DNA of 64,000 nucleotides, taken from the NCBI GenBank assembly GCA_030159235.1, contig BSBG01000001.1, forward strand, positions 1 to 64,000. The letters run 5' to 3'. A model generated the notes under the pieces. The model made no database searches. It saw only the letters and a list, made by a program, of their open reading frames with translations, and was not told the DNA's origin. Shown one piece after another: positions 36,585 to 45,148 of this stretch. The stretch is from Bacillus safensis (lineage in GTDB: Bacteria; Bacillota; Bacilli; Bacillales; Bacillaceae). Each line of letters opens with the position of its first letter. The first letter of the stretch is position 1. The position numbers were made by a program, and so were the translations under genes.

Positions 36585-38972
36585 TTAGTTACGTAAAGGT
36601 TTTCCTTTGACGAGCATATGCTGCATGCGTGCCTGTGATTTCACTTCTCCTACAAGACTTAAGAAGGCTTCTCTTTCAAGCTCTAATAAGTATTGCTCCT
36701 CTACCTCTGTTCCAAATGGCAGTTTCCCGCCGGAAATGACATGAGCTAATTTTTTTACAATGGTCATGTCATGCTCTGAAATGTATCCAGACAGTCTCAT
36801 ATTTTCAGCAGCCAATATCATCGCTGCATAGCCTGTTTCTCCCATGACCGGCACCTTTTGCTTAAGCGGTGCACGATAACCTGCTTCATCAAGAGAGAGC
36901 ACTAGTTGTTTTGCATCATAGATCAGGTGATCTCCGTTCATACTAATCCGGTCACTCACGCGGAGCATGTTCATATCCCTCGCTTCCTCAGCTGAAGTGG
37001 ATACTTTTGCCATCGCAATCGTTTCAAATGTTTTCAGCGTGGCATCCTGTATAGCCGTCTGCGACGGCTTCGCTGACCCTTGCAGATGACGAAGATATAA
37101 TTCTTTGTTTCCACCGCCGCCTGGAATCAGACCAACTCCCGCTTCCACAAGCCCCATATATGTTTCACTGGACGCTTGAATAGCTGCTGCCGGAAGACAA
37201 ACCTCCGTTCCGCCTCCGAGTGTCATCCCAAACGGTGCTGCAACGACTGGGCGCTCGCTATATTTCACCTTCATCATCGCCTGCTGGAAGCGCCTGATCA
37301 CAAAGTCAATTTCAAAGAAATTATCGTCCTGTGCTTCCATTAAAATCAGGGCAAGATTGGCACCAACACAGAAGTTCTTTCCTTGGTTTCCGATGACAAG
37401 CCCTTTATAATTCTTTTCCGTCTCATCTACAGCGCGATTGATCATATCAATGACATCTAGTCCAATGGCATTACTTTTAGAATGGAATTCAAGCAAGGCG
37501 ATATCATCACCAATATCAATCAAGCTTGCACCCGTATTTTTGAAGATGACACCGTGTTTCTTTTTCAATCTAGCTAAAGAAATATGTTTGGCGTTCCCTT
37601 TTCCCTCTACATAAGCGCCATTCTGATAAAACACTCGCTCTCCTTCGTCATTCTCTTGATAGAATGTGTCGTGTCCTTTTGAGAGCATGTCTTGCACCCA
37701 TGCTGGTATGCTGTGACCTTCTGCTTCCATGCGCTCGACCGCTTTTTTCACACCGATCGCATCCCACAGCTCGAATGGGCCGTGCTGCCAGCCAAATCCC
37801 CATTTCATCGCGTTATCGATGGACTGAATATCATCCGCGATTTCATCTTTTAAATGAGCTGCATAAAGAAGAACAGGCGCTGTCATATTCCAGAGCAATT
37901 GCCCTGCACGGCCTTCCTGATAAATAAGCGCTTTCAATTTCGCTTTTGTTCCCTTTTGCTGCTTCGCCATCTCAATGCCTGGATCTGTTAGCTTCGTGCG
38001 TTCTCCATATGTGAGCGTCACAGGATCAAGCTCTAAAATGGCCTTCCCATTTTTTTGATAAAACCCTTGTCCCGCCTTGCTACCAATCCACCCTTTTTCG
38101 AGCATTCTTTCAATAAATTCAGGCAGCTGGAAAATCTCTTTTTCCTTCCCTTCTACCTGTTCATATACGTTTCGGGCCACATGAAAAAACGTGTCGAGCC
38201 CGACGACATCAAGCGTACGGAAGGTTGCACTTTTCGGTCTGCCAATGAGGGGTCCTGTGACAGAATCCACTTCTCCGATGGTGTATTTGTTCTCAAGCAT
38301 TTCACGCACTGTCACTAGAAGTCCATAAGTACCAATGCGGTTGGCAATAAAGTTCGGTGTATCTTTTGCTTCAACGACGCCTTTGCCGAGTACATCTTCG
38401 CCAAACGTTTTCATAAATGAAAGTACTTCTGGATCTGTTTCTTGAATAGGAATAATTTCTAAGAGCTTCAAATAACGAGCTGGGTTAAAAAAATGTGTGC
38501 CTAAAAAGTGGCGTTTAAAATCATCTGATCGGCCTTCTGCCATTTTTTCAACCGAAATACCGGAAGTATTACTTGATACGATGCTGCCTTCTTTGCGGTG
38601 TTCGTCGATGAGAGAGAATACATGTTGTTTGATGCTGAGCTTTTCAGTGACAACTTCAATGATCCAGTCAGCATCGTGTAATAAGGAAAGGTGATCTGTG
38701 AGATTTCCGGGTGTGATATATGATAGGTTTTTTGCTGAAGTAAGAGGTGCTGGCTTTTGCTTTAACAATTTTTTCATCGCTTCTTGAGTGAATCTATTCC
38801 GAACACTAGGGTGATCAAGCGTTAGCTTTTTCGCCGTTTCTTCCTTTGTCAGTTCATTTGGCACAATATCTAGCAATGTTACTGGTATCCCGATATTGGC
38901 TAGGTGTGCAGCAATGCCTGAGCCCATGACACCCGAACCAATGACAGCCGCCTTGCGAATATGTTTGCCCAT
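36585..38972 (-). CDS. fadN: 3-hydroxyacyl-CoA dehydrogenase/enoyl-CoA hydratase FadN
   Basis: A 795-aa bifunctional protein. The N-terminal Rossmann domain (AVIGSGVMGSGIAAHLANIG) and two HCDH domains precede a C-terminal crotonase-like region (NQGKNFCVGANLALIL, PFGMTLGGGTEVCLPA). The start is ATG 38972, 7 nt after AGGGGG; an upstream in-frame extension would run through the FadR operator. First gene of fadNAE. Confidence 0.95.
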   Translation of the reverse strand: MGKHIRKAAVIGSGVMGSGIAAHLANIGIPVTLLDIVPNELTKEETAKKLTLDHPSVRNRFTQEAMKKLLKQKPAPLTSAKNLSYITPGNLTDHLSLLHDADWIIEVVTEKLSIKQHVFSLIDEHRKEGSIVSSNTSGISVEKMAEGRSDDFKRHFLGTHFFNPARYLKLLEIIPIQETDPEVLSFMKTFGEDVLGKGVVEAKDTPNFIANRIGTYGLLVTVREMLENKYTIGEVDSVTGPLIGRPKSATFRTLDVVGLDTFFHVARNVYEQVEGKEKEIFQLPEFIERMLEKGWIGSKAGQGFYQKNGKAILELDPVTLTYGERTKLTDPGIEMAKQQKGTKAKLKALIYQEGRAGQLLWNMTAPVLLYAAHLKDEIADDIQSIDNAMKWGFGWQHGPFELWDAIGVKKAVERMEAEGHSIPAWVQDMLSKGHDTFYQENDEGERVFYQNGAYVEGKGNAKHISLARLKKKHGVIFKNTGASLIDIGDDIALLEFHSKSNAIGLDVIDMINRAVDETEKNYKGLVIGNQGKNFCVGANLALILMEAQDDNFFEIDFVIRRFQQAMMKVKYSERPVVAAPFGMTLGGGTEVCLPAAAIQASSETYMGLVEAGVGLIPGGGGNKELYLRHLQGSAKPSQTAIQDATLKTFETIAMAKVSTSAEEARDMNMLRVSDRISMNGDHLIYDAKQLVLSLDEAGYRAPLKQKVPVMGETGYAAMILAAENMRLSGYISEHDMTIVKKLAHVISGGKLPFGTEVEEQYLLELEREAFLSLVGEVKSQARMQHMLVKGKPLRN

Positions 38973-38992
38973 AAATATCCCCCTAAACATTT

Positions 38993-39010
38993 TGAATGAA
39001 CAGTCATTCA
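38993..39010 (-). promoter_or_regulatory. FadR operator
   Basis: TGAATGAACAGTCATTCA has perfect TGAATGA/TCATTCA arms as in the Bacillus FadR (YsiA) consensus, 20 bp upstream of the fadN start. FadR repression relieved by long-chain acyl-CoA is expected. Confidence 0.92.
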
Positions 39011-39170
39011 TTTTTTGTCCAAAAAAAAGCAATGCCTCTTTCTTTATCTTAAAAGATTTTTCGAAACAGTTCAATAGCGGATTTCAAAAATTTACACATT
39101 CTTATGTGCCTTATTTTGCGGCGTATGAATTAAAGATGAGAGGGAATTGTAAGAATGGAGGTGATGTCAC

Positions 39171-39308
39171 ATGTCTCGTTTGAAGAAAAACCCATCGAAA
39201 GCAGGCGTCAGTGCTGCAAGTGTAAAAGGAAACGCAGGTCCATCACAGGAAGCAGACCTAGGCGGGAAAAAAACCAGTCAAAATCAGCAATATAAAAAGA
39301 ATCAATAA
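39171..39308 (+). CDS. yuzL: Small protein YuzL
   Basis: A 45-aa basic protein (MSRLKKNPSKAGVSAASVKG...) of the YuzL family, with GGAGGTG 6 nt before the ATG. Its Lys, Ser and Gln-rich composition without hydrophobic core resembles small spore-associated proteins. It lies divergent from fadN and before two coat-type genes, as in B. subtilis. Role unknown. Confidence 0.85.
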   Translation: MSRLKKNPSKAGVSAASVKGNAGPSQEADLGGKKTSQNQQYKKNQ

Positions 39309-39334
39309 GGAAACAAAATCGTAAGGAGGAACAC

Positions 39335-39586
39335 ATGTTGAACAATCAGCAAATGAATATGCCCCCACAAGTCATTTCAGTGAAGGATTCCTTGTACTTA
39401 GAGGATATGCTGAACTGGAACTTGATCGCCATGAAAAAGGCTCATTTTATGGCCGAGCATTGCCAGGACCAAACATTGAAACAGGAATTAAATCAAGTTG
39501 GCCAAATGCATCATCAGCACTACACACAAATTCTTCAGCATTTAGGCAGCTCAGGGCAAGGCCAGTCTACTGGCTTTATGCAATAG
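39335..39586 (+). CDS. CotF-like small spore coat-type protein
   Basis: An 83-aa protein with the pattern SLYLEDMLNWNLIAMKKAHF and Gln/His-rich helices typical of the short partner of CotF-type coat proteins. AAGGAGG lies 8 nt before the ATG at 39335. It is followed 11 bp later by a second CotF-type gene, so the two are likely co-expressed in the sporulating cell. This is inferred from family. Confidence 0.75.
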   Translation: MLNNQQMNMPPQVISVKDSLYLEDMLNWNLIAMKKAHFMAEHCQDQTLKQELNQVGQMHHQHYTQILQHLGSSGQGQSTGFMQ

Positions 39587-39597
39587 GAGGACAAAAC

Positions 39598-39954
39598 ATG
39601 GAACAGCAAAACCAACAAAAAATCCAAAAAATCGGGAATCCACAAACGCCGGTTCCTACGACAACAAATATGAACGATCGTGATTTCATTACAGATCTCT
39701 TATCGACTGAAAAATATATGACAAACGGATACAACACAGCACTCAATGAATTCAGTCATGAATCTCTTTATCAGGATATACAGCGAATCGCACTCGAAAC
39801 ACAGAAAACACAAAGACATTTATATGATGTCATGTTCCGATATGGCTGGTATTCTGTTGAAGCGGCTGATCAACAAAAGCTCCAGCAGGCACATCAGAAA
39901 TTCCAGCAAACGCTGACAGATCAATCCCCGTACGGATCATCACAAATGTCATAA
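39598..39954 (+). CDS. yusN: CotF-family spore coat protein YusN
   Basis: A 118-aa protein with a Gln-rich N-terminus and the CotF helix NDRDFITDLLSTEKYMTNGY followed by a coiled segment and FRYGWYSVEAADQQK. ATG 39598 with AGGAGG 8 nt upstream is the start; the longer open frame overlaps the previous gene. It is likely a coat component made late in sporulation. Confidence 0.82.
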   Translation: MEQQNQQKIQKIGNPQTPVPTTTNMNDRDFITDLLSTEKYMTNGYNTALNEFSHESLYQDIQRIALETQKTQRHLYDVMFRYGWYSVEAADQQKLQQAHQKFQQTLTDQSPYGSSQMS

Positions 39955-39960
39955 GAAAAA

Positions 39961-39988
39961 ACTGCCAGTCTGGATCTGGCAGTTTTTT
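39961..39988. terminator. Bidirectional terminator
   Basis: Perfect 8-bp stem ACTGCCAG/CTGGCAGT with TTTTTT on the plus strand, between the convergent yusN and yusU genes. Confidence 0.9.
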
Positions 39989-40238
39989 AGCGGTCTTTAT
40001 TGGCGCGATGAGCTTCGTTTAATTGTTTGATCCGTTGAATTGTGTTTTTGATTTCTTCTTTTGCTTCTGGATACGTTTCATTGAAATGCTTTGCTAGCGG
40101 CGGCATGCTTTTTGCGATATGAGAGTAGATGACCCACTGTTTCACATCTTGTTTCAGTGCATCTGTTGATTCACCAAGCAGCAGCTCTGTATATTTATCA
40201 AGCAAGCCTTCCAGCTTTTCATCTAATTCATTTCCCAT
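39987..40238 (-). CDS. yusU: DUF2573 protein YusU
   Basis: An 83-aa charged, helical cytosolic protein (ELDEKLEGLLDKYTELLLGE, then QWVIYSHIAKSMPPLAKHFN) matching YusU by position and type. No catalytic motif is visible. It lies downstream of yusV on the same strand, separated by a terminator. Function unknown. Confidence 0.8.
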   Translation of the reverse strand: MGNELDEKLEGLLDKYTELLLGESTDALKQDVKQWVIYSHIAKSMPPLAKHFNETYPEAKEEIKNTIQRIKQLNEAHRANKDR

Positions 40239-40263
40239 CGATGTTCCGCTCCTTTTTCAGAAA

Positions 40264-40299
40264 AAAGCCTGACTCTGTGAGACACAGATGTCAGGCTTT
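40264..40299 (-). terminator. Terminator of yusV
   Basis: Extended hairpin AAAGCCTGACTCTGTG/CACAGA..GTCAGGCTTT with TTTTTT on the minus strand, 10 bp after the yusV stop. Confidence 0.9.
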
Positions 40300-40309
40300 A
40301 GACATACGA

Positions 40310-41140
40310 TTATCTTGCAGCCAAAAATGTTTCGGCTTGCGCTTGCTGCACAATACAGCGTCCTCTACCGTGCGGAATACATAATGGTGTTCCGAATAAA
40401 GGATCTGTTGTCACTTGGCAATTCATATCAAAGACATTTTTCACAAGATCACAATTAATCACTGTTTCTGGTCTTCCCTCTGCATAAATCGACTTGTCTT
40501 TAATTGCCACAAGATGATGAGCATATCTGCATGCGAGATTGAGGTCATGAAGAACCATCACAATCGTGCGCTGCTCTTTTTCATTTAAGTCAAACAGAAG
40601 GTCCAGAATTTCGATTTGATGCGTCATGTCTAAATATGTCGTCGGCTCGTCTAACAAAATAATATCCGTCTCTTGTGCCAGCGTCATCGCAATCCATGCG
40701 CGCTGCCTTTGTCCACCTGATAATGAATCAACTGTCCGATCAGCAAGGTCTTCCATCTTTGTCGACTTCAATGCACGATTCACTGCTTCTTCGTCTTGCT
40801 TGGACCACTGCTTCAGCCAATTTTGATAAGGATATCTGCCTTGCTTCACTAACTGATGCACGGTTAATCCTTCTGGCGCTTCTGGTCCTTGTGGAAGAAT
40901 GGCAAGCTGTTTCGCTACTTCCTTTGTTGGTAATTTTGCAATGGAATGACCTTCAAGAAGAACTGAGCCACCCATTGGCTTCATGAGACGAGCCAAAGAG
41001 CGAAGTAGCGTGGATTTACCGCATCCATTGCTGCCAATAAACACTGTGATTTCACCCTTAGGTATTGACACATTTAGTTCATCGATGATCATTGTTTCTC
41101 CGTAGCCTAAGCTTAAACCTTCAGTAGAAATGGCACTCAT
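40310..41140 (-). CDS. yusV: Siderophore ABC transporter ATPase YusV
   Basis: A 276-aa ATPase of the FecE/FepC type: Walker [10 protein letters not shown], signature [12 protein letters not shown], Walker [14 protein letters not shown]-loop [10 protein letters not shown]. In B. subtilis YusV is shared by several siderophore importers that lack their own ATPase, including Feu and YfiYZ-YfhA. The importer at 7.1-10.2 kb lacks an ATPase, so YusV is its probable motor. ATG 41140 aligns with the B. subtilis start; TTG 41149 is an alternative. A Fur-like box lies upstream. Confidence 0.93.
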   Translation of the reverse strand: MSAISTEGLSLGYGETMIIDELNVSIPKGEITVFIGSNGCGKSTLLRSLARLMKPMGGSVLLEGHSIAKLPTKEVAKQLAILPQGPEAPEGLTVHQLVKQGRYPYQNWLKQWSKQDEEAVNRALKSTKMEDLADRTVDSLSGGQRQRAWIAMTLAQETDIILLDEPTTYLDMTHQIEILDLLFDLNEKEQRTIVMVLHDLNLACRYAHHLVAIKDKSIYAEGRPETVINCDLVKNVFDMNCQVTTDPLFGTPLCIPHGRGRCIVQQAQAETFLAAR

Positions 41141-41243
41141 TCCGCTCAAACGCTCCTTTTCTCATTCAAATTTTTATATGTAACATCGTCTATGGATAGA
41201 CGTAAAAGATCACTTATCTCAATTTAGTGTATCAGATTTGAGT

Positions 41244-41262
41244 GATTTTGAAAATCATTTTC
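41244..41262 (-). promoter_or_regulatory. Fur box (diverged)
   Basis: GATTTTGAAAATCATTTTC matches the 19-bp Fur consensus at about 14 positions, roughly 100 bp upstream of yusV. It fits iron control of the shared ATPase. Confidence 0.65.
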
Positions 41263-41286
41263 AATTAAAAAATGAGAAAGCTTCGT

Positions 41287-41736
41287 TTATTTCTTCTTTT
41301 GGAATGTACGTTTGGTCCCATCTTCGAGCTTCAGATCGACCTGAATCCGCTCATAATCATCATCTAAATTAAAAGCAGCTAATAGTTCATTTACATACGC
41401 TTCATTGATCTTTGCACTAGGAATCGACATATCATTCAGCTTCATCTTCATCTCGCGCAAGGCCTCTTCCCCTTCATAGCGGACACCATTCATATGATCA
41501 CGTATGAGTGCTTCTTCTTTGCCGCTCGCCTGACGGTAGGTGGCTTCGTATAATTCGTTTTTTTGTCCATATTGCACATGCAGATGCACATGCTGAAATG
41601 GCAGTTCCTTCATTTGAACAGCTGACAGACTCTCTGCTTCTGCTTCATGTGTTTGTTGTAATGGTTCAATTGATTGACAGCCAGACAGCATAAAGAGTAG
41701 CACTCCTATTTGTCCCGCCTTCTTCCAACACATCAT
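41287..41736 (-). CDS. yusW: Lipoprotein YusW
   Basis: A 149-aa lipoprotein with signal GVLLFMLSGCQ (Cys near residue 20). The rest has two similar halves (a beta-rich LHVQYGQKNELYEATY and IQVDLKLEDGTKRTF) suggesting an internal duplication around a helical middle. It has no domain I can name. It lies just upstream of yusV on the same strand but the Fur-like box separates them. Confidence 0.8.
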   Translation of the reverse strand: MMCWKKAGQIGVLLFMLSGCQSIEPLQQTHEAEAESLSAVQMKELPFQHVHLHVQYGQKNELYEATYRQASGKEEALIRDHMNGVRYEGEEALREMKMKLNDMSIPSAKINEAYVNELLAAFNLDDDYERIQVDLKLEDGTKRTFQKKK

Positions 41737-41843
41737 GTGTTTCCTCCTATTTCACAGCATCGCTTTTTATTCTTCTCCAAGCTTCATTTTGTTATTCAAT
41801 CAAACATCTCACTATGATAAGTTAAGACAAAAAGGAGAATTGG

Positions 41844-42695
41844 ATGATGAAAAGAACAGCTATTGTAACTGGAGCCAATAGCGGCTTTGGTAAGCTCATC
41901 ACGATGCGTCTCGCCAAGCGGGGCTATACAGTGATTGCAGGCGTCAGACAGGAAGCCAATGCAAAAAAGCTCGCTGAAGAAATCGAGCAAGCCTCTTTAT
42001 CCGGCATGATACATATTGAAGCATTAGATGTGACGGATACGCAGTCGATTCAATCATTTCAGAAGAAGCTTCATGCCTATGCACCCGCACCCATTACCCT
42101 GCTTGTGAACAATGCAGGAACAGCCTATGCTGGTTTTGCTGAGGAGGTTCCTGTCGACACGTACCGCCAGCAATTTGAAGTGAATGTCTTCGGTGTGATG
42201 GAAATGACACAAACGGTGCTGCCGTTTATGATAAGTGGTGCAAAAATTTTCAATATGAGCAGCATCAGCGGATTAATGGGAATGCCCGCACTTTCTCCTT
42301 ATGTATCGTCTAAGTTTGCTTTGGAAGGCTATACAGAAAGCTTGCGGATTGAACTGGCTTCGTTCGGTATACAGGCTGCCCTCATCGAGCCGGGCTCCTT
42401 CCAAACAAATATTTGGAACACATCCATGAAAGAGCAAATGGTTCAGCCAGCAGAAGAATCAAAATACACGAGCCTCTATCAAAAAATGATGGCACATATT
42501 GAATCACAAACATCCAGCTACGGCGATCCTGGGGAAGTGGCGGAACTTGTTGTTCGATTAGCCGAAAAGAAACGGCTGAAACGGTTGAGATATCTTGTTG
42601 GGAAAGGCGTACGGCTTTCATTCACAGCAAAGCAACTCTTGCCTTGGAGCCTATGGGAACACATCATACTACGTACACTTTCTTCAAAAAAATAA
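41844..42695 (+). CDS. yusZ: Short-chain dehydrogenase/reductase YusZ
   Basis: A 283-aa classical SDR: cofactor motif TGANSGFGK, NNAGTAYAGF, catalytic Ser in NMSSISG and Tyr-x3-Lys in YVSSKFALEGY. AAGGAG lies 6 nt before the ATG. The substrate is unknown. It matches B. subtilis YusZ in position, next to htrB, though yusX, yusY and mrgA of B. subtilis are absent here. Confidence 0.9.
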   Translation: MMKRTAIVTGANSGFGKLITMRLAKRGYTVIAGVRQEANAKKLAEEIEQASLSGMIHIEALDVTDTQSIQSFQKKLHAYAPAPITLLVNNAGTAYAGFAEEVPVDTYRQQFEVNVFGVMEMTQTVLPFMISGAKIFNMSSISGLMGMPALSPYVSSKFALEGYTESLRIELASFGIQAALIEPGSFQTNIWNTSMKEQMVQPAEESKYTSLYQKMMAHIESQTSSYGDPGEVAELVVRLAEKKRLKRLRYLVGKGVRLSFTAKQLLPWSLWEHIILRTLSSKK

Positions 42696-42704
42696 GCACA
42701 AAAA

Positions 42705-42737
42705 ACAGGTGGACTTTTACATCCACCTGTTTTTTTA
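42705..42737. terminator. Bidirectional terminator
   Basis: Perfect 9-bp stem ACAGGTGGA/TCCACCTGT with TTTTTTT on the plus side and AAAAAA before the stem, between convergent yusZ and htrB. Confidence 0.92.
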
Positions 42738-42738
42738 T

Positions 42739-44145
42739 TTATTCGTTATCTGACTGTCCAAGGGTAATATCTAGATTTTTATTCTTCCCTTCACGGATGA
42801 CAGTCATTGTCGTTTTATCGCCGACTTTTGTTTCTTTGTAAAGAATTTCTTTCAGCTGTGAGCTGTTCACTACGTCTTTCCCTTTGAACTTAATGATGAC
42901 ATCTCCAGATTTCAAGCCTGCTTTTTGTGCAGGTGATCCTTTTGACACATCCTTTACGTAAATACCTTTACCGATTTGTTTATCAAATAAGCCGAGCGTA
43001 TTTTCCTGATACGTATCAGGCACTTGCTCAAGGTCAATCATTTGTACGCCAAGGTAAGGGCGTTCAACTTTTCCATTTTTCAATAGCTCATCTACAATCG
43101 GTTTGACATCGTTACTTGGGATCGCAAAACCGAGTGATTCCACACCGCTTTCACTGATTTTCAAGCTGTTGATGCCAATAACTTGACCATCTGTATTGAT
43201 CAGTGGTCCCCCGCTGTTTCCTGGGTTAATCGCTGCATCTGTTTGCAGCACATTCATTTCCACTGTACCAGATGACGTATTTGCTTCAACAGTACGATCA
43301 AGACCACTAATGATTCCTTCTGTCACAGTACCTGAGAACTGTGCACCGAGCGGGTTTCCAATGGCGATTACTTTATCTCCAGCACGCAGCTTAGAAGAAT
43401 CACCAAAGCTCGCCACTTTATCAATGCCGTCAGCATTGATTTCAACAACGGCTAAATCTGTCATCACGTCACTGCCGACAAGCTTTGCGTCTTTTGTTTT
43501 CCCATCATAAAGGGTGACCTTTAATTTATTGGCCCCTTCGACTACGTGGTTATTTGTAATAATGTACGCTTTTTTGCCATCTTTTTTGAAGATGACACCA
43601 GAGCCTGTTCCAGCTTCAGCTACTGTTTGATCACCACTCAGACCAAACGAATTTTGTGTAGATTGATAGTTTGAGACCCCTACAATAGTGGGCTCTAAAT
43701 CTTCTACCATATCAGCGACATTTGTAGCATTTGTGATTTGTTTTGTTGAGAAATTATCTGAGGCTGCCGGCTCACTTGATGCTGTCTGCGTTTGTGTGTT
43801 GGCAGCTGTATCCTGTGACTGCGGTAAAAGCGGTGTAATGCCAAGTACAAGACCCCCGCCAATAATTCCTCCAAGAATCGGGCTGAGCCATGCTGCCTTC
43901 CGCTTCTTCTCCTTTTTCGACACACGGTCATCCTCCATTTGAGGCGAATGATTTGTCACACTCTCCTGAATGGCAGATGCTTCATTTTCATGCTGGTGAA
44001 AAACGAGTTCTTTCTCTTTTTCTGGTGCGTCTATTTGTTTCTCATTCTCTTGATGGGTGTCTTTTTGATGATTCATTTCATTCTCTTGATTCACGTCTTC
44101 TGGTTGATTCATCTTATTCTCTTCATCTTCTCTTCGGAAATCCAT
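42739..44145 (-). CDS. htrB: Serine protease Do-like HtrB
   Basis: A 468-aa membrane-anchored HtrA-family protease (B. subtilis HtrB/YvtA). A charged cytosolic N-terminus of about 90 residues precedes one TM (ILGGIIGGGLVLGITPLL). The catalytic triad is His in NNHVVEG, Asp in MTDLAVVEI and Ser in NPGNSGGPL, then a PDZ domain. ATG 44145 is 8 nt after AAGGAGT. It degrades misfolded secreted proteins and is induced by the divergent CssRS system. Confidence 0.94.
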   Translation of the reverse strand: MDFRREDEENKMNQPEDVNQENEMNHQKDTHQENEKQIDAPEKEKELVFHQHENEASAIQESVTNHSPQMEDDRVSKKEKKRKAAWLSPILGGIIGGGLVLGITPLLPQSQDTAANTQTQTASSEPAASDNFSTKQITNATNVADMVEDLEPTIVGVSNYQSTQNSFGLSGDQTVAEAGTGSGVIFKKDGKKAYIITNNHVVEGANKLKVTLYDGKTKDAKLVGSDVMTDLAVVEINADGIDKVASFGDSSKLRAGDKVIAIGNPLGAQFSGTVTEGIISGLDRTVEANTSSGTVEMNVLQTDAAINPGNSGGPLINTDGQVIGINSLKISESGVESLGFAIPSNDVKPIVDELLKNGKVERPYLGVQMIDLEQVPDTYQENTLGLFDKQIGKGIYVKDVSKGSPAQKAGLKSGDVIIKFKGKDVVNSSQLKEILYKETKVGDKTTMTVIREGKNKNLDITLGQSDNE

Positions 44146-44415
44146 CGCTTGCACTCCTTTACATCATGTTTCAATTATATGTGTAGATAGGACTCATGTC
44201 CCCTTAATGGAAAGTTCATTGAAAATACTTGATGGCAATATGTCAAATTATATAATACTTGTTCATAGAAAAAAAGCAAGGTGCGCACATTGATGAAAAG
44301 CACCTATTCATCTGCCTTTTGTCTATGCCCTTTTTTCCCTTGACCTTATCATAATCAAACATTATGGGATAATGATGAGAGAAATATGTGAAATTGTGAA
44401 AAAAGCGTGTGATTG
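44146..44415. other. htrB/cssR divergent regulatory region
   Basis: About 300 bp between divergent htrB and cssR. It must hold the htrB promoter and CssR sites; I cannot assign these reliably. No gene is seen. Confidence 0.5.
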
Positions 44416-44446
44416 TTGACATGCCGCCTTTGTATCCCGTTATAAT
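44416..44446 (+). promoter_or_regulatory. Candidate sigma-A promoter of cssRS
   Basis: TTGACA at 44416 and TATAAT at 44441 are both perfect hexamers, 19 bp apart, about 25 bp upstream of the cssR start. The long spacer suggests dependence on an activator, consistent with autoregulation. Confidence 0.65.
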
Positions 44447-44470
44447 GACGTTGAGAGGATGTGGAAGACT

Positions 44471-45148
44471 TTGTCGTACACCATTTATTTAGTTGAAGAT
44501 GAACAAAACTTAAATGAACTTTTAACCAAATATTTAGAGAGTGAGAATTGGAATGTCTCCTCTTTTTTAACCGGAGCAGCGGCACGCGAGGCAATGAACA
44601 AGCCGCCGCATCTATGGATTTTAGATATCATGCTGCCTGATACAGACGGCTACACCCTTATTAAAGAAATCAAAGCCGCATCACCTGACGTACCGGTCAT
44701 TTTTATTTCTGCACGTGATGCAGATATCGACCGTGTTCTCGGCTTAGAGCTAGGAAGCAGCGATTATATTGCGAAGCCATTTCTTCCGCGCGAGCTGATC
44801 ATTCGGGTGCAAAAGCTGCTTGAGCTTGTGTATAAAAATAGCGATACCCCCCAGCAGCAAAGCGTCACACCTGTTTCTTCTTATGTCATTCATGAAGACG
44901 TAAGAGAGGTGTACGAAGGGGACAAGCTGATTAACTTAACTTCGAAAGAATTTGACTTGCTGCTTTTATTTACACATCATCAGGGACATGCTTTTTCTCG
45001 TGAAGATATACTCGTTAAGATTTGGGGACACGATTACTTCGGGACAGATCGTGTGGTGGATGACCTTGTCAGACGGCTGCGCAAAAAAATGCCCGACTTA
45101 AAGGTCGAGACCATCTATGGATTTGGCTATAGGATGCTAAAAGGATGA
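44471..45148 (+). CDS. cssR: Response regulator CssR
   Basis: A 225-aa OmpR-family regulator of secretion stress. The receiver has EDE, phospho-Asp in LWILDIMLPDTDG and Lys in YIAKPFLPR; the winged-helix effector ends in ETIYGFGYRMLKG. TTG 44471 is preferred because the product then matches B. subtilis CssR (SYTIYLVEDE) in length; an ATG four codons earlier abuts the ribosome-binding site. Overlaps cssS by 4 bp. Confidence 0.94.
   Translation: MSYTIYLVEDEQNLNELLTKYLESENWNVSSFLTGAAAREAMNKPPHLWILDIMLPDTDGYTLIKEIKAASPDVPVIFISARDADIDRVLGLELGSSDYIAKPFLPRELIIRVQKLLELVYKNSDTPQQQSVTPVSSYVIHEDVREVYEGDKLINLTSKEFDLLLLFTHHQGHAFSREDILVKIWGHDYFGTDRVVDDLVRRLRKKMPDLKVETIYGFGYRMLKG

Noticed and set aside
38973-39074. 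Upstream extension of fadN by 34 codons
   Set aside because: The extension runs through the FadR operator; the ATG at 38972 has a good ribosome-binding site and the Rossmann motif follows directly.
39460-39597. Longer N-terminus for yusN
   Set aside because: It overlaps the preceding coat-type gene in another frame; the ATG at 39598 has AGGAGG at proper distance.
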